This document shows positions 14,280-24,142 of a stretch of DNA of 64,000 bases, one piece after another. Positions within the stretch are counted from its first letter, which is position 1; each line of letters opens with the position of its first letter. The notes below the pieces were generated by a model. It searched no databases. It was not told the DNA's origin and saw only the letters and a program-made list of their open reading frames with translations. Position numbers and translations under genes: made by a program. Source of the DNA: Oceanobacillus senegalensis (lineage in GTDB: Bacteria; Bacillota; Bacilli; Bacillales; Amphibacillaceae); contig NZ_LT839648.1 in assembly GCF_900176885.1 (NCBI RefSeq), forward strand, positions 3,446,039-3,510,038. Reading direction: 5' to 3'.

Positions 14280-14551
14280 TTTCTACTTTACCTCCTTCAT
14301 TTAAACCAATATAAAGTGAATCTTCAATTTTTGAGGTAGGGGCATGACGACCCTTAACCCGCGATAATATGTATAATTGCCATCTAAATTTTCTAAAAGC
14401 GGTTCTACCTATTATACAAACGAACCAGGGGAATTAATTCACTAGTTCTACTTAAGCTTTTTTAGAGTTAGTCTCAGGACATTCATAACCAGCAACCACT
14501 TTGTAAAATTTGCTCTATTCAACGTGTAAAATATACCACATTTCTCATTTA
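14280..14551. repeat. coaX-ftsH gap with intergenic repeat copy 1
   Basis: No gene is seen here. Positions 14328-14374 match 24143-24189 and, less closely, 57066-57119. All share TTTTTGAGGT, a GGG-rich patch, CCCTTAA and a closing ATGTAT. All three copies have the same orientation. Confidence 0.6.
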
Positions 14552-14590
14552 AAACAAAAAAACAGTCACTTTTCTGTGACTGTTTTTTGT
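14552..14590 (-). terminator. terminator after ftsH
   Basis: The perfect hairpin ACAGTCAC/GTGACTGT with a T run lies immediately after the ftsH stop. Confidence 0.9.
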
Positions 14591-14596
14591 TGAGTC

Positions 14597-16603
14597 TTAT
14601 TTATTTTCATCATCAGATGCTTTCGGATCTTCTTCTATAGATGATGTTCTATTTTTTTGTTCATTCTCATCTACGTTAGCCTTCGCATCTTCATATGAAG
14701 ATCCCACAGCGTCGTCACTATCTTTCTTCTGAATGTTTACTTTTACATCTTCACCATCCATTGTAGCAACAACTGGGTCTGGTAATTTTCCTTCTTCAAA
14801 TAAAGATTTAATTTGCTTCGCATCCAGCGTTTCAATATCAAGCAAAGTTTGAGCGAATAGCTCTAACTTATCTTTGTTTTCTGTAAGAATTCTCTTAGCA
14901 CGATCATAACAGTAATTAATAAAGTTTTGCATCTCTTTATCAATCTCATAAGCAATCTTATCACTGTATGTTTGCTCGTTTTGTAAGTCACGACCCAAGA
15001 AGACATTACCGCCTCCGCCACTTGAGAATTGAAGTGGCCCTATTTTGTCACTCATACCATATTCGGTAATCATCTTGTTAGCAATATTAGTTGCACGCTG
15101 GAAATCATTATGCGCTCCAGTACTTACTTCACCAAAGATAATTTCTTCTGCAACACGTCCACCTAATAACCCGGTGATCTTGTCAAATAGCTCTGGTTTG
15201 GTCATAAAGTAGCGATCCTCTTTAGGAAGCATGACGGCATAACCGCCCGCTTGACCACGGGGAACAATGGTAACCTTGTGTACCATGTCAGCTTCATCAA
15301 GCACCAGCCCAATAATCGCATGCCCACTTTCATGATATGCAACAATATTTCTTTCTTTTTCTGATATAACCCGACTTTTTTTCGCGGGACCAGCAATCAC
15401 ACGATCTGATGCTTCATCAAGGTCATCTTTGTTAATTGCCTTACGATTATCCCTTGCAGCCACTAGTGCGGCTTCATTAAGAAGGTTCTCTAAATCTGCA
15501 CCCGAAAATCCTGGGGTTCGCATTGCAATTGCTTTTAAGTCAACTGTTTCATCCAATGGTTTGTTTTTAGCATGCACTTTCAATACTGCTTCACGCCCAT
15601 TAACATCTGGACGGTCTACCGTAATCTGGCGGTCAAAACGCCCAGGACGTAATAATGCAGGGTCTAGAATATCCGCACGGTTAGTTGCTGCAATGATGAT
15701 AATACCTTCATTTGCAGCAAATCCGTCCATTTCAACAAGTAATTGGTTTAGTGTTTGTTCACGTTCATCGTGTCCACCACCAAGACCTGCACCACGCTGA
15801 CGACCTACTGCGTCAATTTCATCAATAAATATAATACAAGGGGAGTTTTTCTTTGCGTTTTCGAATAAATCACGAACACGAGATGCACCTACCCCAACAA
15901 ACATTTCAACAAAATCCGATCCACTGATAGAGAAGAATGGTACACCAGCTTCTCCAGCAACAGCACGGGCTAATAATGTTTTACCTGTCCCAGGTGGTCC
16001 TACTAATAGCACACCCTTAGGAATACGAGCTCCAACTGCAGAGAATTTGCGTGGGTCCTTTAAGAATTCAACAACCTCCACAAGCTCTTGCTTTTCCTCA
16101 TCTGCTCCAGCAACATCTTTAAATCGAACCTTTTTCTTTTCTTCGGTGTACATTTTAGCCTTACTTTTACCGAAGTTCATGACACGGCCGCCACCGCCGC
16201 CACCTTGAGCTTGACTAAAAATGAATAAAATAAATAGGCCGATTAATAAGAATGGTAAAATTCCTGTTAAGAAAGTTAACCAAGGACTTGGCTGTTCCTC
16301 TTCTACTACATTAAGTATTCCCTGTTCTGTTGCGGTCGCAGTAACCTGTGCCACAACATCCGTGTTATCAGGAATTTGTGCCACAAATGATGTATCATCT
16401 GTTAAAACACCAGTTACACGATAAATTCCATTTGCTGGTTGTAATGTCATTTCATCAATGTCACCAGTATTTAGAACATCCATAAATTCTTTTACATTTA
16501 ATTGTTCTCTTTCTTCTCCTTGTCCATTGAATACTCCTATAACTCCAATTACAACGAAGAATATAAGCATCCAAAAGAACACATTCCGAAAAATCTGATT
16601 CAT
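14597..16603 (-). CDS. ftsH: ATP-dependent membrane zinc protease FtsH
   Basis: FtsH extracts and degrades misassembled membrane proteins and regulators, and in B. subtilis is needed for normal sporulation. The protein (668 aa from ATG 16603, preceded by GGAGGAGG) has a TM segment near the N terminus (about 5-26), an extracytoplasmic loop and a second TM (about 108-132). The AAA+ domain follows with Walker A GPPGTGKT (202-209) and Walker B FIDEID (259-264). The zinc motif HESGH is at 424-428. The tail is acidic. A start at 16642 would add 13 residues upstream of the ribosome-binding site. It follows hpt without a terminator. Confidence 0.98.
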   Translation of the reverse strand: MNQIFRNVFFWMLIFFVVIGVIGVFNGQGEEREQLNVKEFMDVLNTGDIDEMTLQPANGIYRVTGVLTDDTSFVAQIPDNTDVVAQVTATATEQGILNVVEEEQPSPWLTFLTGILPFLLIGLFILFIFSQAQGGGGGGRVMNFGKSKAKMYTEEKKKVRFKDVAGADEEKQELVEVVEFLKDPRKFSAVGARIPKGVLLVGPPGTGKTLLARAVAGEAGVPFFSISGSDFVEMFVGVGASRVRDLFENAKKNSPCIIFIDEIDAVGRQRGAGLGGGHDEREQTLNQLLVEMDGFAANEGIIIIAATNRADILDPALLRPGRFDRQITVDRPDVNGREAVLKVHAKNKPLDETVDLKAIAMRTPGFSGADLENLLNEAALVAARDNRKAINKDDLDEASDRVIAGPAKKSRVISEKERNIVAYHESGHAIIGLVLDEADMVHKVTIVPRGQAGGYAVMLPKEDRYFMTKPELFDKITGLLGGRVAEEIIFGEVSTGAHNDFQRATNIANKMITEYGMSDKIGPLQFSSGGGGNVFLGRDLQNEQTYSDKIAYEIDKEMQNFINYCYDRAKRILTENKDKLELFAQTLLDIETLDAKQIKSLFEEGKLPDPVVATMDGEDVKVNIQKKDSDDAVGSSYEDAKANVDENEQKNRTSSIEEDPKASDDENK

Positions 16604-16740
16604 TTCGTACCTCCTCCCTAACCGGGAAAAACTATAGTTCATCGTACCATATGAAAAACTGAAAATACAACTAATTTAGCTTGAATATTCACTGAAATTA
16701 TCCGCTATTTAAAAGTGCGATGATACAACACTTAGACGCT

Positions 16741-17298
16741 TCATTCTCCACCATAAATTTCCGGCTTAAGAACACCGATATATGGAAGGTTTCTGTATTT
16801 TTCTGCATAATCCAAACCATATCCAACCACAAATTCATTCGGAACATGGAAACCAGCCAAGTCTGCTTGAAGATCAACTGTTCTACCCTCAGGTTTATCA
16901 AGTAATGTAACAATTTTAATTGACTTTGCTTTTCGATACTTAAAGAGGTCAACGAGATAGCTAAGTGTTAATCCACTATCAATAATATCCTCAATGATAA
17001 GCAGGTCTCTTCCCTCGACCTTCGTATTTAAATCCTTCACAATCTTTACTTCTCCAGAGGATTTCGTCTCACTTCCATAACTCGAAACATCCATAAAGTC
17101 CATTTCAATATGGCATTCCATATAGCGTAATATATCAGACATAAATGGCATAGCACCTTTTAACACACCAACTGCTAATGGAAATTTCCCATCATATTCT
17201 ACCGTAAGCTTCTTACCTAATTCCTTGCATTTATTTCTAATTTCATCTTCCGTGTATAAAACCTTTTCTATATCATTATGTATATTATCTGTATTCAT
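16741..17298 (-). CDS. hpt: hypoxanthine phosphoribosyltransferase
   Basis: Hpt salvages hypoxanthine and guanine to IMP and GMP using PRPP. The 185-aa protein has the PRPP-binding motif [14 protein letters not shown] (99-112) with two consecutive acidic residues. AGGAGG precedes the ATG. It starts one base after the tilS stop, the universal tilS-hpt-ftsH arrangement of Bacillaceae, so cotranscription is likely. Confidence 0.97.
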   Translation of the reverse strand: MNTDNIHNDIEKVLYTEDEIRNKCKELGKKLTVEYDGKFPLAVGVLKGAMPFMSDILRYMECHIEMDFMDVSSYGSETKSSGEVKIVKDLNTKVEGRDLLIIEDIIDSGLTLSYLVDLFKYRKAKSIKIVTLLDKPEGRTVDLQADLAGFHVPNEFVVGYGLDYAEKYRNLPYIGVLKPEIYGGE

Positions 17299-18699
17299 CT
17301 ATATCCTCCTACTAGTTGCCTGTACATAATTTAACTGAATCCATCGGCCTTTATCCTGCGAGTCTTTTAGCTTTCCTTTTTTTAAACCAATTAACCAGAT
17401 GATTTCACCGTTATTATCGACTAAGATGGGCCAACTATTCCGTTTATCCAAAGGAATTTTCTCATCTATAAAAATATCCTTCAATTTTTTACTCCCATTT
17501 AGTCCATACCAACTCATCCGATCTCCTGATTTCCTTGTTCTTATATGTAACGGAAAAGAAACTTGGTTCTCATAAAAACCGTATGATATGGTATCTTGAT
17601 TGTATCTAACATCACTAAATTGCGCTAGTACTTTGGAACCATCGGGAAACAACACCTCTCCTGGAACCTCCAAAGGAAAATGGTAGGAAGTGTCTTCTCC
17701 ACTATCATAGAAACGAAATGTAATTTCCTCATAGGCTCTTTCCACTTTTAGTTGCGATGGAAAATACAATTGCCTATTCCCTTCTTTACTGTCTAATAAC
17801 GAAAGAAACTGTTCCTCGTGTACATAGGATAAATCCTTTGGTAATTCTTTATATAGATAGTTTAATATTAGATGAAGTGCACGTCTTTGTAAAGCATGGG
17901 CACGTTTTTTAAATGCATCTACTTCTAATATCGCACTATTCCATTTATCATCAAATTTCACTACCTCTTCAACCATTTCTTTAGCCTTTTCTTGAAGAAA
18001 ATATTCATCTTCGTTACGGGTTTCACTCAAATGCTGTATGGTAGTATGTATATTACTATTTTTCTGTTTTATTAACGGTACAACATGTTTTCTGAAAAAA
18101 TTCCTTGTATATAGGGTGTCAAAATTTGTTTCATCTATTCTAGGTGAAATTTCATTTTCCCTACAATATGTATGAATTTCCGCTTTTGTAACACATAGAA
18201 GAGGACGAATAATATATCCGTTACTAAACTTCCTTCTTACAGGAATACCAGAGAAAGCAGTAGTTGATGCAGAACGCGTGAGACTCATGAGCATCGTTTC
18301 CACTTGATCATCTCCGTGATGACCTAATGCCAAATAATCTGCATGATATTCTTTCATCACTTTTTCAAAGTACTGATATCTTAGTTCACGTGCTGCTAAC
18401 TCAGTACTGATACCTTTTTCCTTTTGATATTTGATAACATTTACTCTTTCCCAGACAAAAGGAATCCCCCATTCTTTGCAGACTGTATCTACATAGACAA
18501 TATCCTCACGTGATGCCTCCCCTCTTAATTGGTGGTCAACCGAAACAGCAATTATATGGATGTTCCACTTCATTTGATTTCTATAAAGGAAATGCAATAA
18601 AGCCATAGAGTCTGCTCCACCGGAAGCCCCAACCAATACAGTCGATCCATTCTTTATTAATTGATGTTTATCGATAAAACTTAAAATAGTTTGTTTCAT
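17299..18699 (-). CDS. tilS: tRNA(Ile)-lysidine synthetase
   Basis: TilS attaches lysine to C34 of tRNA-Ile (CAT), changing its codon from AUG to AUA and its identity to isoleucine. The 466-aa protein has the PP-loop ATPase signature SGGADS (26-31), the core domain to about residue 210, then the TilS substrate-binding and C-terminal domains ending at about 455. The stop codon directly abuts the hpt start. It is essential in bacteria that read AUA this way. Confidence 0.96.
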   Translation of the reverse strand: MKQTILSFIDKHQLIKNGSTVLVGASGGADSMALLHFLYRNQMKWNIHIIAVSVDHQLRGEASREDIVYVDTVCKEWGIPFVWERVNVIKYQKEKGISTELAARELRYQYFEKVMKEYHADYLALGHHGDDQVETMLMSLTRSASTTAFSGIPVRRKFSNGYIIRPLLCVTKAEIHTYCRENEISPRIDETNFDTLYTRNFFRKHVVPLIKQKNSNIHTTIQHLSETRNEDEYFLQEKAKEMVEEVVKFDDKWNSAILEVDAFKKRAHALQRRALHLILNYLYKELPKDLSYVHEEQFLSLLDSKEGNRQLYFPSQLKVERAYEEITFRFYDSGEDTSYHFPLEVPGEVLFPDGSKVLAQFSDVRYNQDTISYGFYENQVSFPLHIRTRKSGDRMSWYGLNGSKKLKDIFIDEKIPLDKRNSWPILVDNNGEIIWLIGLKKGKLKDSQDKGRWIQLNYVQATSRRI

Positions 18700-18777
18700 A
18701 CTAATATCCCCATTAGAATTATAATGATAATTCCATTATATAGAAAAATATCTTTAATCCCAACCAAAGCAATCAAA

Positions 18778-19713
18778 TTATAAAAGTAATGATAGTAAGT
18801 AAAAGAATGTAGCTACAACTGATATTCCTCCTAGTTCCAAATAAAAAGGTATATTAGAGAGTTTGCGAGTAGAATTTTTCTGCACCCTACTTTTATTTTG
18901 TGTTTGATAAACAGCACGAATGACTTCGTTTTTCATTTCCTTACTTGTACGATATTGTCCTAATAGTGCCTTTTTAAACATCATGCGGTACGGCTTAAGT
19001 TCTTTTACTTGATCTATCTTTCTACATAGAAGCTTTTCCGATTCTGCAACCTTTTCAAAGCGTTTAGGATAATAAATATTTAAAAATACCATCGTTAATG
19101 CAAATAGGTCGTAGCTTGGCTCTGCTTTTCTAGTACCCATCCCCCAGTATCCTCGATCATAAAACTCTGTATATTCCTTTATCGCTCGACCTCTTTGTGT
19201 TGTCCCCCCGACATCAACCCATCTAACTCTTATAGGTGATGAGAGAACGATTAAATTATCTAACTTCAAATCACCAAAGACCCAGCCTGATTGATGAAGC
19301 TGCTCTAGATCATCCAGTAATTGAAGTAGAAACACACCAACCCAAGTACCTCCTTGGTTCCGGATAAATTGTTCCATTGATTGGCCTTTTAAATATTCCA
19401 TAACATAAAAAGAGTACGTTTCTCCAGATGGGGAAACCCAATCATCCACATCCAATAAATAAGGCCCAAGATGACTACCTTGGACCTGCTGCAATGACTT
19501 TAATACATTAACCTCAACAGTCATCGAAGTACTCTGTTCGCTAATTTTTAATGCCGCTAATTTCCCACCAGTTTCACATAAATAAACAGTTCCAATTGCA
19601 CCTTTTCCGAGCCTCTTCTTTATTACATAATGTTTGTTATGCCATTTACCAAAAACTTTTGTGCCAGCCCTAAGATCAATATCAAACTTCTTCGATGTCT
19701 GCTTCATCTTCAT
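18778..19713 (-). CDS. yabT: Hanks-type Ser/Thr kinase YabT, membrane-anchored
   Basis: The 311-aa protein has a glycine loop GKGAIG (36-41), an ATP-binding lysine in AALKIS (K55 or nearby), a catalytic loop FGDLKLDN (147-153) and VDVGG where other kinases have DFG. The usual His of HRD is Phe, which I believe is normal for YabT. A single TM segment lies at the extreme C terminus (about 290-310), with no extracellular sensor. B. subtilis YabT acts in sporulation and phosphorylates RecA, with DNA binding promoting activity. It overlaps yabS by 32 bp, so the two are coupled. Confidence 0.9.
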   Translation of the reverse strand: MKMKQTSKKFDIDLRAGTKVFGKWHNKHYVIKKRLGKGAIGTVYLCETGGKLAALKISEQSTSMTVEVNVLKSLQQVQGSHLGPYLLDVDDWVSPSGETYSFYVMEYLKGQSMEQFIRNQGGTWVGVFLLQLLDDLEQLHQSGWVFGDLKLDNLIVLSSPIRVRWVDVGGTTQRGRAIKEYTEFYDRGYWGMGTRKAEPSYDLFALTMVFLNIYYPKRFEKVAESEKLLCRKIDQVKELKPYRMMFKKALLGQYRTSKEMKNEVIRAVYQTQNKSRVQKNSTRKLSNIPFYLELGGISVVATFFYLLSLLL

Positions 19714-20416
19714 TTCTTAAACTCCTTAAAAGGCTCTTCTTACCAAACTGATAAATTGCTTCACGCAATGCAGGACCAGTAGGAGTAATACCACCACTTG
19801 TCAGTTTAGGGAAAACATTTGAAATGGAATTTAATTGTGGAGACCAATCTAATATTTTTTGTAAATCTTTCCTTCTTCCAGGAAAGCTATAAATACAAAA
19901 GCGATTCTTACCGATACGGGAGTTTAAGCTAATGGAAAGGTCGATTAATGATTCTTTTACGGTTGGCAGTTTATCATGCATACTAGCACTTGTGTCCACC
20001 AAGACTACTACTTCTAAGTCACTCGTTTCACCTAAATCTTCTACAACCTCCATAATTTCACCACGTTTTTCTGGAGACACATCTTCTAATGATTGTTCAG
20101 ATCCCAATATTTGCTTTAACTCCTTGTTAACAAAGCCTTGGATTGTTTGTGTCATAGCCTGTTTTGTTACCATTTGCACGGTTTGTGATAAGGTTTCCGG
20201 GTAAACAATTTGACTAACGCCACCACCAGAAAGTGCAATATCCTCTACTTCCTGAAGGCCATCCACATCCTCTGTTTGACGATTATCTAATACTCCAATT
20301 ACATTAACGGTAATTCCTTGCTGATTTGCTAATGCTGCCACAGCTCGAGGATCCTCCCCCCTATTCGAGCATCCATCGGTTATAAGCAAGATTTGTTTTA
20401 ATGTCCCTTTTTTCAT
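19682..20416 (-). CDS. yabS: YabS, von Willebrand factor A-like protein
   Basis: The 244-aa protein has a MIDAS-type DTSAS motif (141-145) beginning a vWA fold. The N-terminal third, with ITDGCSNRG (12-20), looks like part of a second such fold. No signal peptide or TM segment is seen. Sequence and position between spoIIE and yabT match YabS of B. subtilis, whose function is not established; pairing with a kinase suggests phospho-regulated protein binding (inference). Nested inverted repeats surround the ribosome-binding site (20416-20488). Confidence 0.85.
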   Translation of the reverse strand: MKKGTLKQILLITDGCSNRGEDPRAVAALANQQGITVNVIGVLDNRQTEDVDGLQEVEDIALSGGGVSQIVYPETLSQTVQMVTKQAMTQTIQGFVNKELKQILGSEQSLEDVSPEKRGEIMEVVEDLGETSDLEVVVLVDTSASMHDKLPTVKESLIDLSISLNSRIGKNRFCIYSFPGRRKDLQKILDWSPQLNSISNVFPKLTSGGITPTGPALREAIYQFGKKSLLRSLRNEDEADIEEV

Positions 20417-20488
20417 ACCGATAACCTCCCTTACATTCTACTAGCATCATCGCCATCATGTAGTAGAATTATACATGTCTATCGGTAG
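20416..20488. repeat. nested inverted repeats in yabS leader
   Basis: Outer arms TACCGATA (20416-20423) and TATCGGTA (20481-20488) enclose inner arms ATTCTACTA (20435-20443) and TAGTAGAAT (20461-20469). The ribosome-binding site of yabS lies between the outer and inner arms, and the ATG touches the outer arm. It could be an operator or an mRNA fold. Confidence 0.5.
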
Positions 20489-20523
20489 GATACGTGCATT
20501 ATTCAGCCTATGACGTGAATCTA

Positions 20524-20826
20524 TCATTCTAAATAACCACATGGACTCCCCCTAGCCGTAAAATCCGTCATAAGTCCCGATTCATCTAGTACCGTTCGGC
20601 TAAGACTGAACACAAAGTTGGAAAAAACGGTTTGTATCCTTTCTCTGTCAATTTGGCGAATAAATATATTCACATGGTTTGTGAATCGTCTTGTTTTTAT
20701 AAATAGCTGGGCAGCAAACGGAAGAATATACTTATTTATTTGGGTAATACTTCTTTCCCACATAGGATTTCGGTTGATTACATTTACAAAAGCTAATATA
20801 AAACATTCAATCATAGAAAATATCAT
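20524..20826 (-). CDS. small hypothetical protein (doubtful)
   Basis: This 100-aa frame lies between spoIIE and yabS. I do not recognise the product. It has a hydrophobic start (MIFSMIECFILAF), then a mixed, fairly basic body with no cysteine pairs or known motif. GAGGAG lies about 11 bp upstream of the ATG, slightly far. A plus-strand frame of similar length overlaps it, so the region may simply lack stops. B. subtilis does not have a protein gene at this exact place, as far as I recall. It might be real but the evidence is thin. Confidence 0.3.
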   Translation of the reverse strand: MIFSMIECFILAFVNVINRNPMWERSITQINKYILPFAAQLFIKTRRFTNHVNIFIRQIDRERIQTVFSNFVFSLSRTVLDESGLMTDFTARGSPCGYLE

Positions 20827-21023
20827 CTATCATCCACTCCTCTATAGAAATTCTTTTAAATAATTCGATAAAAATGACTTATCGATGTTTCTAGTTAGCG
20901 ATAGGAGGACTTCTACTAAAACCGCCCACAACGTAAAAGTAAGCACTTCCTGATTAAGCCCGCTTCTCATGAACCTTTTAATTTACACTCCAATCCTTTT
21001 TTACCCTCCTTTAGAACACACTC

Positions 21024-23486
21024 TTATAATGCTTTATCATTGTACAGTGGTACCGATGCCCATTTAGGCTGGTTTTTTTGGACCTTTGCTACTAATACGG
21101 TCATATCATCATCAATTTCTCCTGATTTTGCTCGGATAACCTCTTCTAATAAGAGATCGGCAATTTCTTGTGGATCATCTGTTGCCATTTCACGGAGCTT
21201 TCTCTTCATCCAGATGTCTGTATTTTCCACATGCACTGGACCATCAAATATTCCGTCACTCATCATAATTAATAAATCCTCTGACAACAACTGTTCACTA
21301 ACAATATCTACATCAAATTCCTGAATGATTCCAATTGGCAAATTACTTGCTTCCACTTTTATGACATCCTCTCCTCGTTTAATAAAGCTAGGAGTGGAAC
21401 CAATCTTTAAAAACTGAACAAAGGCATCATGCAAATCAATGACTGCTAAATCAAGTGTTGCAAACATCTCATCGGTTGTCCTTAAAGATAAAATGGAATT
21501 AATAGATTTAATGGCAACCTTTTCAGGTATACCTGTTTGCAGGATTTGCTGAAGCAGTCTTAAAGTCTCTACGCTCTCTTCCCTTGCACGTTGTCCATTT
21601 CCCATGCCATCACTTATCGCCATTGCATATTTACCAGCTCCTAACTCAATGGTTGTATAACTATCCCCTGATATGAATCCCCCTCCTTTTGCGGCATTCG
21701 CAGCACCTGTAGAAACTACAAATTCCCTCGCAGAACCAAACGCTAAATAACTTGTCCCATTTGGAAATGGCGATATTTCCTCTTGCTTAACTACTATCAT
21801 TTCATTCAATATCTCAGAGAGTACAGGAGCAATTAACTTTGTGCCTTCCCCATGATAATCATAGAAGGAAGTAGTCATTTCAATATCAACACTACCTTTC
21901 TCCAGCGAAAATATATCTAATTTATCTGTCTCAATCCCCATATTGGTTAATGCTTCTATAATTTGATTCTCTTGTATTTCGTGATTCTGTCTTTCCTTTA
22001 GAATTTCTTTCGCAAAATCCCCCATCACCTCCGAAACTCCATGTAATTGATCGGCTACTAAGCGTTTACTTTCGAGAACCTGTTGCTTTAACTTACGATT
22101 CGCTTCAAAAAATGTTATTTCTTCCTTCATCACCCCTAATACTTTCTTGGATTTAACGCAATGATTCTCAAATTCCCTCATCACCTTATGATTGGGATAC
22201 ATTCCATCTGCAAAATCTTCCTTCATCTCCTCCATTAAGGAATAAGTTGTATCAAACTCCTTCTGCCAACATCGGTCCTTCATAAAACAGGATTGACAGC
22301 TGCGTTCCGTTACTTGAGAAAGAAAATAATCGGTTTCCTTTCTATTTTCCGTTTCATCTAGTGCATAGGCATCCGTTGTATCAAAGCTTTTTGCTAATGC
22401 ACCAAAAACACCTGAGAATTGTTCTACCCGCTTTGCTGTTACATTGCGTACCTTTTGTAAGTATCTTTCTTGTTCATTGGAATACTCCTCTGTTCCCGGA
22501 ATGTACCGAGAAATTTTGCTAACCCATGTTGCTGGTGTCAAGAAGAATAGAATAATAGCTATAGCTGATTCCGTTATAGAAGGTATTAATTCAATAGACG
22601 TTCCGTAAATTCCAATTAAGAATGTACCAACCATCAGCCCTATAGAAACCCCTATTTTTTTCCCTTCCTTCAGTAAACCACCTAATAGACCAGAGAACGC
22701 TAGCAGACTCATTTGATAAAGGTTAGCTACATTAGCTAATGAAAGAATTAATCCTGCTACCACACCAACCGTTGAGCCTATCGCGGCACCTCCCACAAAT
22801 GCAAACAGTAAAACAAAATACCGCGAAAAAATTTGTTCAATGGATGCACCGTAAATTTCCCAGCCGATGGTACCTGTTAATATAGAGGCAATAAGAATAA
22901 TCATACAAACAATTTCTTCATTTTTTAATGTAGGTTTATATCTTTTTGGTGATAATAGCGGAATACTTTGCATAAAGATTAATACTAGAACTGTCCCTAA
23001 AACCCCTTCAACAGCTAAAAGCATCCACTCATATGACGAAATTTGGCTATTTAGGGAATATATAAAAACTCGAGTTACAGCTGTAGATAAGAACACAAAC
23101 ATCGGGATAAGTATCTGCTGATTTTTTTTATTTTTAAATAGAGCTGCTAAAAAAATAAATACGGTCATAGCTATCACCGCAAATACACTATGTGTGATAG
23201 AAAAGGTCAAAGCTCCGATTAGAACAGAGATCATCGTATAGAAAGTCTTTGTACGATCCACAAACCAAATAGTTGCAATAAATGCAACGGCAAATGGTGA
23301 TACATCGCTTAAGATAACTGCACGTCCTAATAAAAATCCAACAATAAAAAACAACAAACCCTTTTCTAATAGGATGGTATTAAATTTTAGTTGAATTTGG
23401 TTTCGAAGTTTTCCAAATAGACTCTTGTTTTCCAAACCAAAGCTATCCGTATCCATTTTTGGAATAGAACCCATCATATTATCCAC
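21024..23486 (-). CDS. spoIIE: stage II sporulation protein E, PP2C phosphatase
   Basis: SpoIIE sits at the asymmetric septum, interacts with FtsZ and dephosphorylates SpoIIAA-P, which frees sigma-F in the forespore. The 820-aa protein has about ten membrane spans (roughly 40-330), a central regulatory region (330-590) and a C-terminal PP2C domain (about 595-800). The domain has metal-binding ISDGMGNG and MMSDGIFDG motifs. The length matches B. subtilis SpoIIE (827 aa). AGGAG lies before the ATG. Spo0A-box-like TGNCGAA sites occur about 250 bp upstream. Confidence 0.97.
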   Translation of the reverse strand: MDNMMGSIPKMDTDSFGLENKSLFGKLRNQIQLKFNTILLEKGLLFFIVGFLLGRAVILSDVSPFAVAFIATIWFVDRTKTFYTMISVLIGALTFSITHSVFAVIAMTVFIFLAALFKNKKNQQILIPMFVFLSTAVTRVFIYSLNSQISSYEWMLLAVEGVLGTVLVLIFMQSIPLLSPKRYKPTLKNEEIVCMIILIASILTGTIGWEIYGASIEQIFSRYFVLLFAFVGGAAIGSTVGVVAGLILSLANVANLYQMSLLAFSGLLGGLLKEGKKIGVSIGLMVGTFLIGIYGTSIELIPSITESAIAIILFFLTPATWVSKISRYIPGTEEYSNEQERYLQKVRNVTAKRVEQFSGVFGALAKSFDTTDAYALDETENRKETDYFLSQVTERSCQSCFMKDRCWQKEFDTTYSLMEEMKEDFADGMYPNHKVMREFENHCVKSKKVLGVMKEEITFFEANRKLKQQVLESKRLVADQLHGVSEVMGDFAKEILKERQNHEIQENQIIEALTNMGIETDKLDIFSLEKGSVDIEMTTSFYDYHGEGTKLIAPVLSEILNEMIVVKQEEISPFPNGTSYLAFGSAREFVVSTGAANAAKGGGFISGDSYTTIELGAGKYAMAISDGMGNGQRAREESVETLRLLQQILQTGIPEKVAIKSINSILSLRTTDEMFATLDLAVIDLHDAFVQFLKIGSTPSFIKRGEDVIKVEASNLPIGIIQEFDVDIVSEQLLSEDLLIMMSDGIFDGPVHVENTDIWMKRKLREMATDDPQEIADLLLEEVIRAKSGEIDDDMTVLVAKVQKNQPKWASVPLYNDKAL

Positions 23487-23859
23487 TCCTATCTTTTCAC
23501 TTTAGTAAACCATAATATGTCTTTTTTTTTTGTCAAAACTTCAGTGTTCATTCCAAAAATCGTTCGACGTCTTTCTAACAAAAGTGCAAAATTCAACATA
23601 TAGGAATAAGGGTTATGTCCAATTGTTCATCATGCAATCTAACAGTAAAAAAGGCTTGATTTACGTTAAAAGGATGGTCTAATTGAAAATAAATGCCTTA
23701 AAAATTTCCCATATAGGGATAATCTACTAGACAGTCTTTGACGAATCTCATTGCGAATTGGCGAAACCCGTTACATGGAATGGAAAGATACTAGTAATTT
23801 ATACAAAATTTTCTTAATAAAAACGAAAATTTTTAAACAGACTTTCTAGCACTTTTCTA
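23487..23859. other. gap upstream of spoIIE with possible Spo0A boxes
   Basis: No gene is seen. TGACGAA (23739-23745) and TGGCGAA (23759-23765) fit the Spo0A box TGNCGAA, with a one-mismatch site between (23751-23757). CGTCGAA lies on the minus strand at 23563-23569. A TTGACA on the minus strand (23531-23536) lacks a convincing -10. Confidence 0.35.
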
Positions 23860-23888
23860 TTGACACGAATAAAGACGTACGTTATTAT
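23860..23888 (+). promoter_or_regulatory. promoter of solitary tRNA-Met
   Basis: TTGACA, 17 bp and TATTAT end 18 bp before the tRNA. This is a near-consensus sigma-A promoter. Confidence 0.8.
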
Positions 23889-23906
23889 ATCTTCTGTTAG
23901 TAACTT

Positions 23907-23980
23907 GGCGGCGTAGCTCAGCTGGCGAGAGCGTACGGTTCATACCCGTGAGGTCGTGGGTTCGATCCCCTCCGCCGCTA
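23907..23980 (+). tRNA. tRNA-Met (CAT), elongator, solitary
   Basis: It is 74 nt with anticodon CAT, acceptor GGCGGCG/CGCCGCT with G-U at the first pair, and no encoded CCA. It differs from the array copy at 505-578 mainly by compensated acceptor changes. It has its own promoter and terminator and runs against all neighbouring genes. B. subtilis also has a single tRNA gene near spoIIE. Confidence 0.94.
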
Positions 23981-24036
23981 TAAACAAAAGCGAGAAGTGA
24001 ACGTTTAGCTAGACGGTTGCGCTAGACACTTTCATG

Positions 24037-24074
24037 TAAAAAGGCTGTTACCTCATTGGTAACAGCCTTTTTAT
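24037..24074 (+). terminator. terminator after tRNA-Met
   Basis: A perfect 12-bp hairpin with arms AAGGCTGTTACC/GGTAACAGCCTT is followed by a T-rich tail on the plus strand. Confidence 0.9.
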
Positions 24075-24142
24075 TTATATATAGTATTCAATCAGTGGGA
24101 GTTTTCTTTCATCCCCACTAATAATGATTTGCTCTTCCTTTA

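Noticed and set aside
20618-20863. 81-codon plus-strand ORF opposite the small hypothetical frame
   Set aside because: It lacks a good ribosome-binding site and plus-strand genes are rare here; the minus frame is slightly better but also doubtful.
23504-23536. sigma-A-like promoter with 21-bp spacing for spoIIE (TTGACA, TTTACT)
   Set aside because: The inferred start would leave almost no room before the spoIIE ribosome-binding site.
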